Part shown: in pieces, positions 16,972-25,588 of the stretch
Layout: each line of letters begins with the position of its first letter
How positions within the stretch are numbered: the stretch's first letter is position 1
Origin: Paraburkholderia xenovorans LB400
Lineage (GTDB): Bacteria > Pseudomonadota > Gammaproteobacteria > Burkholderiales > Burkholderiaceae
Direction: 5' to 3'
Assembly: GCF_000013645.1 (NCBI RefSeq)
Contig: NC_007952.1
Coordinates: forward strand, 1,364,001 to 1,428,000
Length of the DNA: 64,000 nt
Made by a program: the position numbers and the translations under genes
Notes under the pieces: model-generated
The model's input: the letters and a program-made list of their open reading frames with translations, nothing else
What the model was told of the DNA's origin: nothing
The model's database searches: none

Positions 16972-17897
16972 GCGCCGCGGCGAATCCGCGAGCGGAGCGC
17001 GTCGAGGTGGCGGGGCAGGCGCCGGCTTCGGTCGGCGAAAGTCCGGTGTGGCGCATCGCGGAACAGGCGCTCTACTGGGTGGACATTCCGGCGCAGAAGA
17101 TCGTGCGTTTGCGGATCGATTCGGGCGAACGCTCCGAATGGCGGATGCCGGAGAAAGTGGCGTGCATCGCGTTCGATCATCGCGGCACGGTGCTGGCCGG
17201 TTGCGAGACGGGGCTCTTCGCCGTGACGCTCGCTGGGGCCACGGCCACCGGCGAAGCCGTGCAGGTGACAGGGCGCAAGCTCGCCGCGCCCGACTTCGCA
17301 TGCGACGACATGCGTTTCAACGACGGCCGTTGCGACCGGCAAGGGCGCTTCTGGTCCGGCACGATGGTGCAGGACATGGCGGCCGCCAGGCCGGCCGGTG
17401 CGCTCTATCGGTTCGATGCGCGCGGTGTTCTGTCCGCGCCGGTCGTCGACGGGCTCATCACGCAGAATGGCCTCGCGTGGTCGCCGGACGGCGCGACCAT
17501 GTATCTGTCGGACTCGCATCCTTTGCGCCGGCAGATCTGGGCATTCGACTACGACGGCGAGACCGGCGAGCCGCGCAACCGCCGCGTGTTTGCCGATCTG
17601 AATCATCATGCGGGCCGCCCCGACGGAGCCGCGGTGGACGCCGACGGCTGCTACTGGATTTGCGCCAACGACGCGGGCCTGTTGCTGCGCTTCACACCGC
17701 TTGGCAAGCTGGACCGGCAGATCGCCGTGCCGGCCATCAAACCTGCCATGTGCGCGTTCGGTGGACGCGATCTGGATACGTTGTTCGTGACGTCGATTCG
17801 TCCCGCGGCGAACGCAAGTGAGCACGACGGCCATCTGTTCGCTGTGCGCCCCGGTGTCACCGGCTTACCCGAGCCGGAATTCGCGGGCGAACTGTAA
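16968..17897 (+). CDS. SMP-30/gluconolactonase-family aldarolactonase
   Basis: The 309-residue six-bladed beta-propeller hydrolase of the SMP-30 family starts at a GTG that overlaps the udh stop (GTGA). Metal ligands typical of the family are visible: E24 in VGESPVW, Asn in RFNDGRCD, Asn in TQNGLAWS and Asp in GRPDGAAVD. Udh makes an aldaro-1,5-lactone, which would be opened by this enzyme to free galactarate or glucarate. This is the role shown for UxuL-type lactonases. The tight overlap with udh supports that assignment. A terminator follows the gene. Confidence 0.9.
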   Translation: MSAAANPRAERVEVAGQAPASVGESPVWRIAEQALYWVDIPAQKIVRLRIDSGERSEWRMPEKVACIAFDHRGTVLAGCETGLFAVTLAGATATGEAVQVTGRKLAAPDFACDDMRFNDGRCDRQGRFWSGTMVQDMAAARPAGALYRFDARGVLSAPVVDGLITQNGLAWSPDGATMYLSDSHPLRRQIWAFDYDGETGEPRNRRVFADLNHHAGRPDGAAVDADGCYWICANDAGLLLRFTPLGKLDRQIAVPAIKPAMCAFGGRDLDTLFVTSIRPAANASEHDGHLFAVRPGVTGLPEPEFAGEL

Positions 17898-17916
17898 GCG
17901 GAGCGTTGACGGGAAG

Positions 17917-17950
17917 GGCGCCGGGCATCTCTTCATGCTCGGCGCCTTTT
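17917..17950 (+). terminator. Intrinsic terminator of the garD-udh-lactonase operon
   Basis: The stem GGCGCCGGGCAT (17917-17928) pairs with ATGCTCGGCGCC (17935-17946) with one mismatch, over a 6-base loop. TTTT and further T-rich sequence follow. Confidence 0.85.
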
Positions 17951-17973
17951 GTTTGGTTTTGCCTAAAATTCAT

Positions 17974-17988
17974 CACTCATCGTACAAC
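17974..17988. promoter_or_regulatory. Putative FadR-family operator, site 8
   Basis: CACTCATCGTACAAC contains the core TCATCGTACAA of the repeated operator, identical over that core to site 6. It lies upstream of the TRAP operon. Confidence 0.5.
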
Positions 17989-18185
17989 AATGTGGCGTAA
18001 AGACTACGGTCGCTTCACCATTTTGTTTTTGCAAAACCATGCGAGGCGGGAATCCCGGTTTACCTTGGCAGCACCGCGCTGGACGACGTGTGGCTCTCCG
18101 TCAGCCCGATTCGGTCATCGCTGCCGGGTGCCTGGTGGTGCGGGTAAATACCGTCTGTACAACTCAAACCGCCTTTTATAGACTT

Positions 18186-18208
18186 CATATGTCGTCGTAC
18201 AACATATG
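18186..18208. promoter_or_regulatory. Putative FadR-family operator, site 9 (best dyad)
   Basis: The 17-base centre ATGTCGTCGTACAACAT is a near-perfect dyad and contains TCGT-CGT-ACAA, which fits the FadR-subfamily consensus TNGT-N3-ACNA exactly. Flanking CAT/ATG bases extend the symmetry to CATATG on each side. Confidence 0.7.
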
Positions 18209-18510
18209 AGCCCAAACAAATTCCTTTCTGTAGATTTCGCGTTATCGGTATGAACACGGCAGGGTGAACGTGCGCGACCAGGCGCCCACGACACGCACGC
18301 CGAAGCAGTTGAAGCAAAAGTAAAAGAGTCGGGTTGTCCGACAGGAGTGCTGAGCATCTGCGCCGGGGACGCTGCACAGACCAGCACGGCAACGCGCGCG
18401 TGACCGCGAACGGTGGCGGGCGTAACGCCGGAGACGCAGCAAAACCATATCGCATCCGCGAGCGGCCTTCCGCAATCGACTGGATGGTCAATTTTTCAAG
18501 GAATTTCACG

Positions 18511-19503
18511 ATGAACAAGAAGTTTGCCTCTTCCCGTGTTTCGATGATCGTCGCAGCCTCGGTGCTGGCCTTCAGCACCGTGTCGGCGCATGCGCGGGTG
18601 TTCCGCGTGTCGGACGTGCATGGCGACACGTATCCGACCAACATGGCCGTGAAATACATGGGAGAGCAGATCAACAAGGCAACCGGCGGCAAGGATTCCG
18701 TGAAGGTCTTCGGCAATAGCGCGCTGGGTTCGGAAAACGACACCATCGATCAGGTGCGCATCGGCGCATTGGACATGGCGCGCGCCAACGGCGCGGCTTT
18801 CAACGAGATCGTTCCCGAATCGATGATTCCGTCGCTGCCGTTCCTGTTCCGCGATATCGACCATTTCCGCAAAGTGATGTACGGCCCGGAAGGCCAGAAG
18901 ATTCTCGACGCCTTCAAGGCGAAGGGCATGATCGCGCTGACGTTCTACGAGAGCGGCGCGCGTTCGATCTATACGAAGAAACCGATTCATTCGCCCGCTG
19001 ACATGAAGGGCCTCAAGGTTCGTGTGCAGCCGTCCGACCTGATGGTCGACGAAATCAGGGCAATGGGCGGCACGCCCACGCCGATGCCGTTCGCCGAGGT
19101 CTACACGGGCCTGAAGACGGGGCTGGTGGATGCCGCTGAAAACAACCTGCCGTCGTACGAAGAAACCAAGCACTTCGAAGTCGCGCCGGTCTATTCCGAA
19201 ACCCAGCATTCGATGACCCCCGAAGTGCTGGTGTTCTCCAAGAAGGTGTGGGATACGCTGACGCCGCAGGAACAGGACATCATCAAGAAGGCCGCCGCCG
19301 ACTCGGTGCCGTACTACGAAAAGCTGTGGACCGCGCGCGAAGCCGACGCGAGCAAGACGGTCACGAAGGGCGGCGCGACCATCGTCGCCTCGTCGCAGAT
19401 CGATCGTGCTGCGTTCGTGAAGGCCATGCAGCCGGTCTGGGCGAAGTACGAAAAGACCCCGCAGATGAAGCAGCTCGTCGACGAGATTCAGGCCGTCAAA
19501 TAA
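18511..19503 (+). CDS. dctP: TRAP transporter substrate-binding protein DctP (hexuronate type)
   Basis: The 330-residue periplasmic receptor has a signal peptide ending near VSAHA (residue 28). The body shows the DctP fold: NSALGSENDTIDQVRIGALDMA in the first lobe (abbreviated), the ligand-arginine region LKVRVQPSDL and the hinge strand PTPMPFAEVYTGLKTGLVDAAENN. The following genes encode DctQ and DctM, so this is a complete tripartite Na+-driven system. Location in the hexuronate locus and two operators upstream suggest D-glucuronate or D-galacturonate as ligand. The start at 18511 was chosen because it gives an intact signal peptide and has AAGGA upstream. Confidence 0.93.
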   Translation: MNKKFASSRVSMIVAASVLAFSTVSAHARVFRVSDVHGDTYPTNMAVKYMGEQINKATGGKDSVKVFGNSALGSENDTIDQVRIGALDMARANGAAFNEIVPESMIPSLPFLFRDIDHFRKVMYGPEGQKILDAFKAKGMIALTFYESGARSIYTKKPIHSPADMKGLKVRVQPSDLMVDEIRAMGGTPTPMPFAEVYTGLKTGLVDAAENNLPSYEETKHFEVAPVYSETQHSMTPEVLVFSKKVWDTLTPQEQDIIKKAAADSVPYYEKLWTAREADASKTVTKGGATIVASSQIDRAAFVKAMQPVWAKYEKTPQMKQLVDEIQAVK

Positions 19504-19648
19504 GGTTCAGCTGAGTAGAGGTACCGCAGTGGCGCAAGGGCCGGCGAGAAGACTCGCATGCCCAGCCGCTGCGTGCTTCCTGAACCGGAGAGTCGAACAG
19601 GATTGCTGATCAATAAAGCCAGGTCGGTCGTATGCAAGGATGGGGTCA

Positions 19649-20128
19649 ATGAGCTTGATGAAGCGCCCAAATGATTTTCTGTTCCGCGTGCTGGTTATCG
19701 TAGCCTCGGTGAGTCTCGCCGTGCTCAGCCTGCTGGTGATCTACAGCGTCGTGATGCGCTACGTCTTCAGCGATGCACCGGATTTCGTCGAGCCCATCGC
19801 GCTCCTGCTGGTGATCGTGATCGCCATGTTCGGCGCCGCGCTCAAAGTGCGCGAAGGCGGCCATATCGGGCTCGATTCGCTCGTAAAGAAATTGCCGCCG
19901 AAGGGGCAGCTCGTCGCGACGGCGTTTCAGCACATTTGCCTGATCGTCTTCGCGGGCGCGGTTTTCTTCGGCTGTCTGCAGATGGTCGAGGCGACCGCGG
20001 AAGACCGGATTCCCATTATCGGCCTGCCTGAATCCTTGCGTTACTGCATCCCGGTTTTTGCCAGTGTCTGCATTGCAATGTTCTCGATAGAGAACCTGCT
20101 CGCGCTTTTCGCACAGAAACAGAAATAG
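19649..20128 (+). CDS. dctQ: TRAP transporter small permease DctQ
   Basis: The 159-residue inner-membrane protein has four hydrophobic helices and the family segment VVMRYVFSDAPDFVEPIALLLVI, quoted only in part as VVMRYVFSDAPDFVEPIA. The motif REGGHIGLD in the second loop is typical of DctQ. It lies between dctP and dctM; the gap to dctP is about 145 bp and to dctM 7 bp. The start at 19649 was chosen because the AAGGA at 19636-19640 touches the earlier ATG at 19640 but sits 8 bases from this one. It forms the membrane complex with DctM. Confidence 0.9.
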   Translation: MSLMKRPNDFLFRVLVIVASVSLAVLSLLVIYSVVMRYVFSDAPDFVEPIALLLVIVIAMFGAALKVREGGHIGLDSLVKKLPPKGQLVATAFQHICLIVFAGAVFFGCLQMVEATAEDRIPIIGLPESLRYCIPVFASVCIAMFSIENLLALFAQKQK

Positions 20129-20135
20129 AGCAATC

Positions 20136-21488
20136 ATGGAACTTGCCATTCTCTCCGTCAGTTTCCTCGTCTTTCTTCTTCTCGGCGTTCCTGTTTCCTT
20201 CGGGCTCGGGCTCTCGTGTGTCCTGACTTACCTGTACGAAGGCTTGCCGGCGGCCACCGCCATGCAGTCGATGATTTCGGGCATCAACGGTTTTTCGTTT
20301 CTCGCGGTGCCGTTCTTCATTCTGTCCGGTGAACTGATGCTGCACGGCGGTATCGCGGACCGTATCCTGCGTTTCGCGCAAGCCACCGTCGGGCATTTTC
20401 GCGGCGGCCTGGGCATGGCCAACGTGGTCGCGTGTACGTTGTTCGGCGGCGTCTCCGGTTCGCCTTCGGCGGATACCTCTGCAATGGGCGGCGTGGTGAT
20501 CCCGCTGATGAAGCGTGAAGGCTACAGCGCGGCCTACGCGGTCAACGTGACGACACACTCTTCGCTGGCGGGCGCGTTGATGCCGACGTCGACCAACATG
20601 ATCATCTATGCGTTCGCGGCCCAAGGCATCACCGGCACCTTGAATGGACACCCGATGAGCGGAGTGTCGATTGGCGATCTGCTGTTTTCCGGTCTGCTGC
20701 CGGTATTGTGGGTGATGGGTTTCGTGCTGCTCGCCGCGTACTGGCAAGCCGTCAAATATGGCTATCCGCGTCGTCCGGATGGTTCGACCGAATTGCAGCG
20801 ATTCCCCGGCTGGTACGCCGTGGCCCGCACGTTCCTCGGCGCATTGCCTGGCCTGATGGTGATCGCGATCATTCTGGTTTGCGTCGCAAAGGGTATTGCC
20901 ACCGCGACGGAAGCCGCCGCAATCGCCGTGTTTTATTCGCTCGTGCTGACGATCGTCGTGTATCGCTCGATGACGATGAAGAAGCTGTTTCATGCGCTCT
21001 CGAAGGCGGCCAAAACCACCGGCGTGGTGCTGCTGCTGATCGGCGTGTCGAACATGTTGCGCTACCAGATGGCTTATCTGGAGATTCCGGATGCGATCGA
21101 ACACATGCTCGACGGCGCGACCAGCTTGCCCTGGCTGATGCTGCTGTACATCAACCTGATCCAGATTTTCCTCGGTACGTTCGTCGATATGGCGGCGCAC
21201 ATCCTGATCACCACGCCGCTGTTCCTGCCGATGGCGATGCACGCGGGCGTAGGTCCGGTGCAGTTCGGGATCATGATCCTGCTGAACTGCGCACTGGGTC
21301 TGGTGCACCCGCCGATCGGTTCGGTGCAGTTCATCGGCTGCGCGATCGGCAATGTGTCGATTGGTGAAACTACCAAGGTGGCGTGGCCGTATTACCTGGC
21401 GATCTTCAGCGCGATCAACATCGTGACTTACGTGCCGATGTTTTCCACCTGGCTGCCGAGCCTGATCAATGGCCATCCGGTATTTTGA
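20136..21488 (+). CDS. dctM: TRAP transporter large permease DctM
   Basis: The 450-residue multi-spanning protein carries the transport path of the TRAP system and couples substrate entry to a sodium gradient. Conserved features include FLAVPFFILSGELM, the region LFGGVSGSPSADTSAMGGVVIP (abbreviated LFGGVSGSPSADTSAMG) and the C-terminal GLVHPPIGSVQF. It follows dctQ after 7 bp. A hairpin AAAGTCCC/GGGACTTT at 21512-21531 follows its stop codon without a T-run, so read-through into the porin gene is likely. Confidence 0.93.
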   Translation: MELAILSVSFLVFLLLGVPVSFGLGLSCVLTYLYEGLPAATAMQSMISGINGFSFLAVPFFILSGELMLHGGIADRILRFAQATVGHFRGGLGMANVVACTLFGGVSGSPSADTSAMGGVVIPLMKREGYSAAYAVNVTTHSSLAGALMPTSTNMIIYAFAAQGITGTLNGHPMSGVSIGDLLFSGLLPVLWVMGFVLLAAYWQAVKYGYPRRPDGSTELQRFPGWYAVARTFLGALPGLMVIAIILVCVAKGIATATEAAAIAVFYSLVLTIVVYRSMTMKKLFHALSKAAKTTGVVLLLIGVSNMLRYQMAYLEIPDAIEHMLDGATSLPWLMLLYINLIQIFLGTFVDMAAHILITTPLFLPMAMHAGVGPVQFGIMILLNCALGLVHPPIGSVQFIGCAIGNVSIGETTKVAWPYYLAIFSAINIVTYVPMFSTWLPSLINGHPVF

Positions 21489-21585
21489 AATCCTTAATTA
21501 ACGTCCATATGAAAGTCCCTTTGGGGACTTTAGCGGCGCTCGAACCGTGCAGCAACAAAGAACAATTTTTTAAAGAGGAGCAGAA

Positions 21586-22785
21586 ATGAAAAAGGCATTA
21601 GCAACCTCGGCCCTTGGGTTGGTCGCCCTCGGCGCGCACGCTCAGAGCAGCGTGACGTTGTACGGGATCATCGATACCGGTATCGGCTATCAGAGCAGCC
21701 AGACGTCGCCTGGTTCGACCTCCGGCGGCCGTTCGGCGGTGAAGATGGTCAACGGCATCTGGGCCGGCAGTCGCTTCGGCCTGAAGGGCGCCGAGGATCT
21801 GGGCGGTGGCACGAAAGCGATCTTCCAGTTGGAAGAAGGCTTTAACAGCGCGACCGGCGCGCAGTCCGTTTCGGGCCTCGCGTTCAACCGCCAGGCTTAT
21901 GTCGGCGTGGCGAACGCCACCTACGGTTCGTTGACGGCAGGCCGCCAATATACGTCGTATTACACGCTGCTGGCACCGTATAGCCCGACCACGTGGCTCA
22001 CGGGCGCTTACGGCGCACACCCGGGCGATATCGATTCTCTCGATACGCTGTATCGCGCGAACAACTCGCTGGTGTACACGTCGCCGACCATGTACGGCCT
22101 GACGGTGAGCGGTTCGTATTCGCTTGGCGGCGTGCCGGGCAGCTTCAACGCGGGTTCGACGTGGAGCGCGGCATTGCAGTACCTGAACGGTCCGTTCGGC
22201 ATTGCAGCGGGCTTCCAGCGCATCAACAACTCGACGCCCGGCGGCGGCGCATGGGGCGCGGATTCCACGACGTCGAACGCCGGTGCGCAGGCAGGCGTGT
22301 CGGGCATCAATAACGGCTATCAACGCGCACAGGCGCAGCAGCGCGTGGCGGTGACCGGCGGTTATGCATTCAACGCGCAGTGGGATGTTTCGTTCTCTTA
22401 CTCGAACGTGCAATATATTCCGGGCATCAACTCGCCGTTCCGCACTACCGCGATCTTCAACACGGGCGGCGCCGTGCTGCACTTCAAGCCTTTGACGGCG
22501 CTGGATCTGGCCGCAGGCTATAGCTATACGCGCGCAACCGAAGCGAACGGCATTTCGAGTTCGGCTCGTTATCAGCAGTTCAACCTTTCGCAGTACTACA
22601 GCCTCTCCAAGCGCACGGGTCTGTATGCGCTCGAAGCGTATCAACGCGCGAGCGGCCAGACGCTGGCGACGAACGGTGTGAGCATCATCAACGCGACGGC
22701 CGATATCGGCGACGGTCAGAACGGTGCACCGTCCTCGTCACGCAGCCAGTTTGCCGCGGGCGTGGGCATCATTCACAAGTTCTGA
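21586..22785 (+). CDS. Gram-negative porin, OmpC-like (Burkholderia type)
   Basis: The 399-residue outer-membrane protein has a signal peptide cleaved after GAHA (about residue 19) and then begins QSSVTLYGIIDTGIGY, the standard start of betaproteobacterial trimeric porins. The alternating hydrophobic strands, the constriction-loop region and a C-terminal phenylalanine (FAAGVGIIHKF) complete a 16-strand barrel pattern. It lies about 100 bp after dctM on the same strand, behind AAAGAGGAG, and is probably expressed with the TRAP genes as an uptake pore for sugar acids. Substrate selectivity cannot be read from the sequence. Confidence 0.93.
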   Translation: MKKALATSALGLVALGAHAQSSVTLYGIIDTGIGYQSSQTSPGSTSGGRSAVKMVNGIWAGSRFGLKGAEDLGGGTKAIFQLEEGFNSATGAQSVSGLAFNRQAYVGVANATYGSLTAGRQYTSYYTLLAPYSPTTWLTGAYGAHPGDIDSLDTLYRANNSLVYTSPTMYGLTVSGSYSLGGVPGSFNAGSTWSAALQYLNGPFGIAAGFQRINNSTPGGGAWGADSTTSNAGAQAGVSGINNGYQRAQAQQRVAVTGGYAFNAQWDVSFSYSNVQYIPGINSPFRTTAIFNTGGAVLHFKPLTALDLAAGYSYTRATEANGISSSARYQQFNLSQYYSLSKRTGLYALEAYQRASGQTLATNGVSIINATADIGDGQNGAPSSSRSQFAAGVGIIHKF

Positions 22786-22851
22786 TGGCGTAACCTGGTG
22801 GCTGGTGGCGGCGCGTTGCTACGCCGTCACCCGATGAATGTTTGAATACGC

Positions 22852-23796
22852 CTAACTCGTGCGTCTGGCCGGAACCTGAGCCGTCGCGGCGCGCACGGTA
22901 TCCGTGCATGGCGCCGGTTCGGCGCTGGACGTGCAATGCGCCGGACGCCGCTCGAGCCACTGCACGCTCCACGTCGCGACGACGAAGGGCGCCGTCATGG
23001 CCGGCCAGCCGAAACAGGCGGCCACCGCCTGCAGCACGACCGACAAAGCGACACCGCCGAGTATCGCAACGACACCGCAATCGGCAAGCGCGAGCGCCGT
23101 CAGCGCGCCGTTGAATCCCAACAGGCCTGTATCGAACGAGCTCGCCGTTGCGCCGAGCAGCAGATGCGCGGCGCTTGCGAACCCCGCGCCGATCAGCGCC
23201 CACAGCGCGTGCCTGCGCGATGCCGCCGCGATCCCGATCAACAGCAGCACGCCGGATAGCGCATCCGATGCGAAGCCGGTTTGCGCAAAACCGGCGAGCA
23301 AGCCGCGGCTCCATTGCGTTGCGCCAAGTGCATGCGTCGAGGCTACGCCGGCCGGTTGCGCATTGGCCGCGACCAACGGCAACCAAAGCCAGGTGACGAT
23401 CAGACACGGACTCGAAAGGAAACCGAGCCCGCCTGCGCGCAGCATGCGCGAGCACGGCTCCAGAAGCCATGCCGTGGCGGTGGCGGCGAGAATCGCCACG
23501 GCGGCGGCGGTGGCATTGTCGGCGATGAAATTGAAGGCGGCGAGACCCGCCAGCGCACCGTTGAAGCCGTGCAAGCCGGCACGCGTATCGTCTTCGCGAT
23601 AGCCGGCCAGAATCGCGCTGATATTGGCCGCAACCGCCCCCATGAGCGCTGCGCATGCGAGGCGCGGGTCGTCGAGCAGCCATGCGCCGAGCAGACACGC
23701 GCCGGTGAAGGCGTTCGGTTGCAGCACGATCTGGCCGAGACTGCGCAACAGCGTGCGCAAGGCGGCGGATCGGGCATGGGTCGCAGCGGCGTGCAT
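22852..23796 (-). CDS. Urea transporter (UT family)
   Basis: The 314-residue membrane protein has two homologous halves, each with the conserved loop: GLHGFNGALAGLAAF in the first and LLGFNGALTALALA in the second. FVVATW near the end is also typical of bacterial urea channels. These proteins let urea cross the inner membrane passively. No urease or amidase genes are nearby, so it stands alone. The C-terminal 30 residues are polar and rich in Ala, Cys and Arg. The ribosome site before the ATG is weak. It converges with the porin gene. Confidence 0.85.
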   Translation of the reverse strand: MHAAATHARSAALRTLLRSLGQIVLQPNAFTGACLLGAWLLDDPRLACAALMGAVAANISAILAGYREDDTRAGLHGFNGALAGLAAFNFIADNATAAAVAILAATATAWLLEPCSRMLRAGGLGFLSSPCLIVTWLWLPLVAANAQPAGVASTHALGATQWSRGLLAGFAQTGFASDALSGVLLLIGIAAASRRHALWALIGAGFASAAHLLLGATASSFDTGLLGFNGALTALALADCGVVAILGGVALSVVLQAVAACFGWPAMTAPFVVATWSVQWLERRPAHCTSSAEPAPCTDTVRAATAQVPARRTS

Positions 23797-23997
23797 GATT
23801 TAAAGGCGGCGTGATGACGATGAGGCGCGAACCCAAAGCGTACGTCGAGGTGCGCGCCAGGCAGGATGACAGCGAAACGCGAGAATAGGCCAGTTGCGCT
23901 GTGTCGTGCATTGCGATGCGTTGATAGTGGCTATTTGCGACACATGTCCACAATGGCGAGCCGTGTCGGCGAGCCGAAAGCTTTCGCGCTACGATAG

Positions 23998-24074
23998 ACA
24001 CACCGGCGACGCACCGGCGACGCACCGGCGACACACCGGCGACACACCGGCGACGCACCGGCGACGCACCGGCG
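23998..24074. repeat. Seven tandem copies of an 11-bp unit
   Basis: The unit ACRCACCGGCG is repeated head-to-tail seven times with only R (A or G) varying at position 3. The order is A,G,G,A,A,G,G. It ends about 35 bp before the start codon of the downstream gene, so copy number changes would alter its leader or promoter spacing. Confidence 0.95.
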
Positions 24075-24108
24075 TGCCGGCTGCGCCGCTTCACGAGGAG
24101 ACAGGCAG

Positions 24109-24663
24109 ATGCGCGAATTACGGTGGGTATCGGAAGAGGGCGACGGTATCGAACATCTGGCGTTCGATTCGCATGAGGACGGTTTCGCCGCGGAAAGCGT
24201 CGTGGTCGGGCAGCGCTATGGCAAGCCATATGGGCTGCACTACAAGGTGCGCTGCGACGCGCAATGGCGCACGCGCTATGCCTGGATGAAGATAGTCGGC
24301 GGCGGCGAACTGGAATTGCATGGCGATGGCGAGGGTCACTGGCGCGATGGTCACGGGCTTGTGCTGAGCGCGATCGAAGGTTGCATCGACATCGATATTG
24401 CGGCCACGCCGTTCACCAACACGTTGCCGATCCGCCGTTTGCAACTGGCCGAAGGCGAGCGTCGCCCCATTTCGGTGGCGTATATTTCCACGCCGGATTT
24501 ACAGGTCACGCGCGCCGGGCAGGCCTATTCGTGCATCGCGTTGCATCGCGAGTATCGCTACGAGGGCATCTTCCGCGACTTCACGGCGGACCTGAAGGTG
24601 GACGAAGACGGTCTCGTGATCGACTATCCGACGCTGTTCACACGCCTGCCGCGCGAGCATTGA
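24109..24663 (+). CDS. Putative glycolipid-binding domain protein
   Basis: The 184-residue protein has no signal peptide or membrane helix. It matches the style of the glycolipid-binding-like DUF1089 family: GLHYKVRCDAQWRTRYA near residue 45, then GCIDIDIAATPFTNTLPIRRL and the C-terminal RYEGIFRDFTADLKVDEDGLVIDYP (each quoted in part). Function in bacteria is not established. A GAGGAG lies 10 bases before the ATG, and an 11-bp tandem repeat lies in the leader. The end of the gene overlaps by 26 bp the end of the convergent hydrolase gene. Confidence 0.75.
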   Translation: MRELRWVSEEGDGIEHLAFDSHEDGFAAESVVVGQRYGKPYGLHYKVRCDAQWRTRYAWMKIVGGGELELHGDGEGHWRDGHGLVLSAIEGCIDIDIAATPFTNTLPIRRLQLAEGERRPISVAYISTPDLQVTRAGQAYSCIALHREYRYEGIFRDFTADLKVDEDGLVIDYPTLFTRLPREH

Positions 24664-25588
24664 CGGTTGACGTGGCGCAGCCGCCGTGGTCCGTGCGGTG
24701 CCGCTCCACAAAGCGCTCGATGCCTGCCGCGATCCGCTCGGGTTCGCGCAGCACGACCCAATGGCCGGCATCGATCTCGATGCGCTCGTAGGCGCCGAGC
24801 CAGCCTTCCAGTCCGAGCGAGAGCGCCGGCCCGACATAGCGGTCACGTAGCGGCACGATGAATTGCACCGGCGCGTGCGCATGACGCGCTCGCGGGTGCA
24901 GCAGTTTGCCGATGAAATTGGCGCGGTAGAGATTCAGGCCGTTGATCGCGTTGCGCATCTGCGCCGGGTCGGGCACCGGGCGCACGCGTTCGGTCACACG
25001 CAGCCACAGCGGCCACAGGCGCGCGCCGCCTGCGCGCCATACGAGCTCCGGCAGCCACGGCAAGTGAAAGAACAAGATGTACCAGGACTTGAGCGTTTGC
25101 CGCACGCCGCTGCCGAACGGGCGCTTTGTTCCCTGATGGGCGGTTTGAGCTCCGCCGCCGCCTTTGCCACGCAGGTCGAAAGACGCGTGATCGAGACAGG
25201 GCCCCGAGATCGACGTGTACGACGCAATGCGGCCGTTGAACGCCGGGTCGGTCACGGCTTCCCAGCATTGAATCGAGCCCCAGTCGTGCCCCACGAGATG
25301 GAACGGCCGTGTGCCGCAGGTCGCGTCGGCAACCGCCGCCAGGTCGGCGGCGAGGTGTTCGAGCCGGTAGGCCTCGCGCGTGGCCGGCGCTTCGGACGCG
25401 CCCGCGCCGCGCACGTCGTAGGCGATCACGCGGTAGTGCGCATCCAGTTGCGCGCGCACCGGTTCCCACACCGCCGCCGAATCCGGATAACCATGCACCA
25501 GCACAATCGGCGGCGCGTCGCGCGGTCCGCTCACGTAGACCGCGAGCCGTATGTCACCGGCTTCGACGGCAAGCGTGTCGCGTATCAC
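24638..25588 (-). CDS. Alpha/beta hydrolase, epoxide-hydrolase-like
   Basis: The 316-residue protein starts at a GTG that overlaps the preceding stop (GTGA). The motif HGYP at 32-35 forms the oxyanion hole, and GHDWGS has aspartate D102 where serine hydrolases have serine. That is the epoxide hydrolase and haloalkane dehalogenase pattern. A distal histidine is in DAGHWVVLREPE. A cap domain rich in Trp and Leu lies in the middle. It is the last gene of the monooxygenase operon and may act on an ester or epoxide produced upstream. An annotation reaching to 25744 would include non-coding sequence. Confidence 0.85.
   Translation of the reverse strand: MIRDTLAVEAGDIRLAVYVSGPRDAPPIVLVHGYPDSAAVWEPVRAQLDAHYRVIAYDVRGAGASEAPATREAYRLEHLAADLAAVADATCGTRPFHLVGHDWGSIQCWEAVTDPAFNGRIASYTSISGPCLDHASFDLRGKGGGGAQTAHQGTKRPFGSGVRQTLKSWYILFFHLPWLPELVWRAGGARLWPLWLRVTERVRPVPDPAQMRNAINGLNLYRANFIGKLLHPRARHAHAPVQFIVPLRDRYVGPALSLGLEGWLGAYERIEIDAGHWVVLREPERIAAGIERFVERHRTDHGGCATSTVNARAAGV

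Larger units (their letters stand above)
17951..18510. other. Promoter region of the TRAP transporter operon
   Basis: About 560 bp without a supported gene lie between the terminator and dctP. It contains two operator-like sites, described separately, at 17974-17988 and 18186-18208. The long leader after the second site (about 300 bp) has no recognised element. AAGGA lies 8 bases before the dctP start. Confidence 0.5.

Noticed and set aside
18060..18746. 228-residue minus-strand frame over the TRAP leader
   Set aside because: It crosses the operator at 18186 and the dctP signal peptide on the other strand and has no domain.
21512..21531. Terminator after dctM
   Set aside because: The stem is clear but no T-run follows, so I treat it only as an intercistronic hairpin.
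23998..24074. CRISPR-like array
   Set aside because: The 11-bp units follow each other without spacers, so it is a simple tandem repeat.
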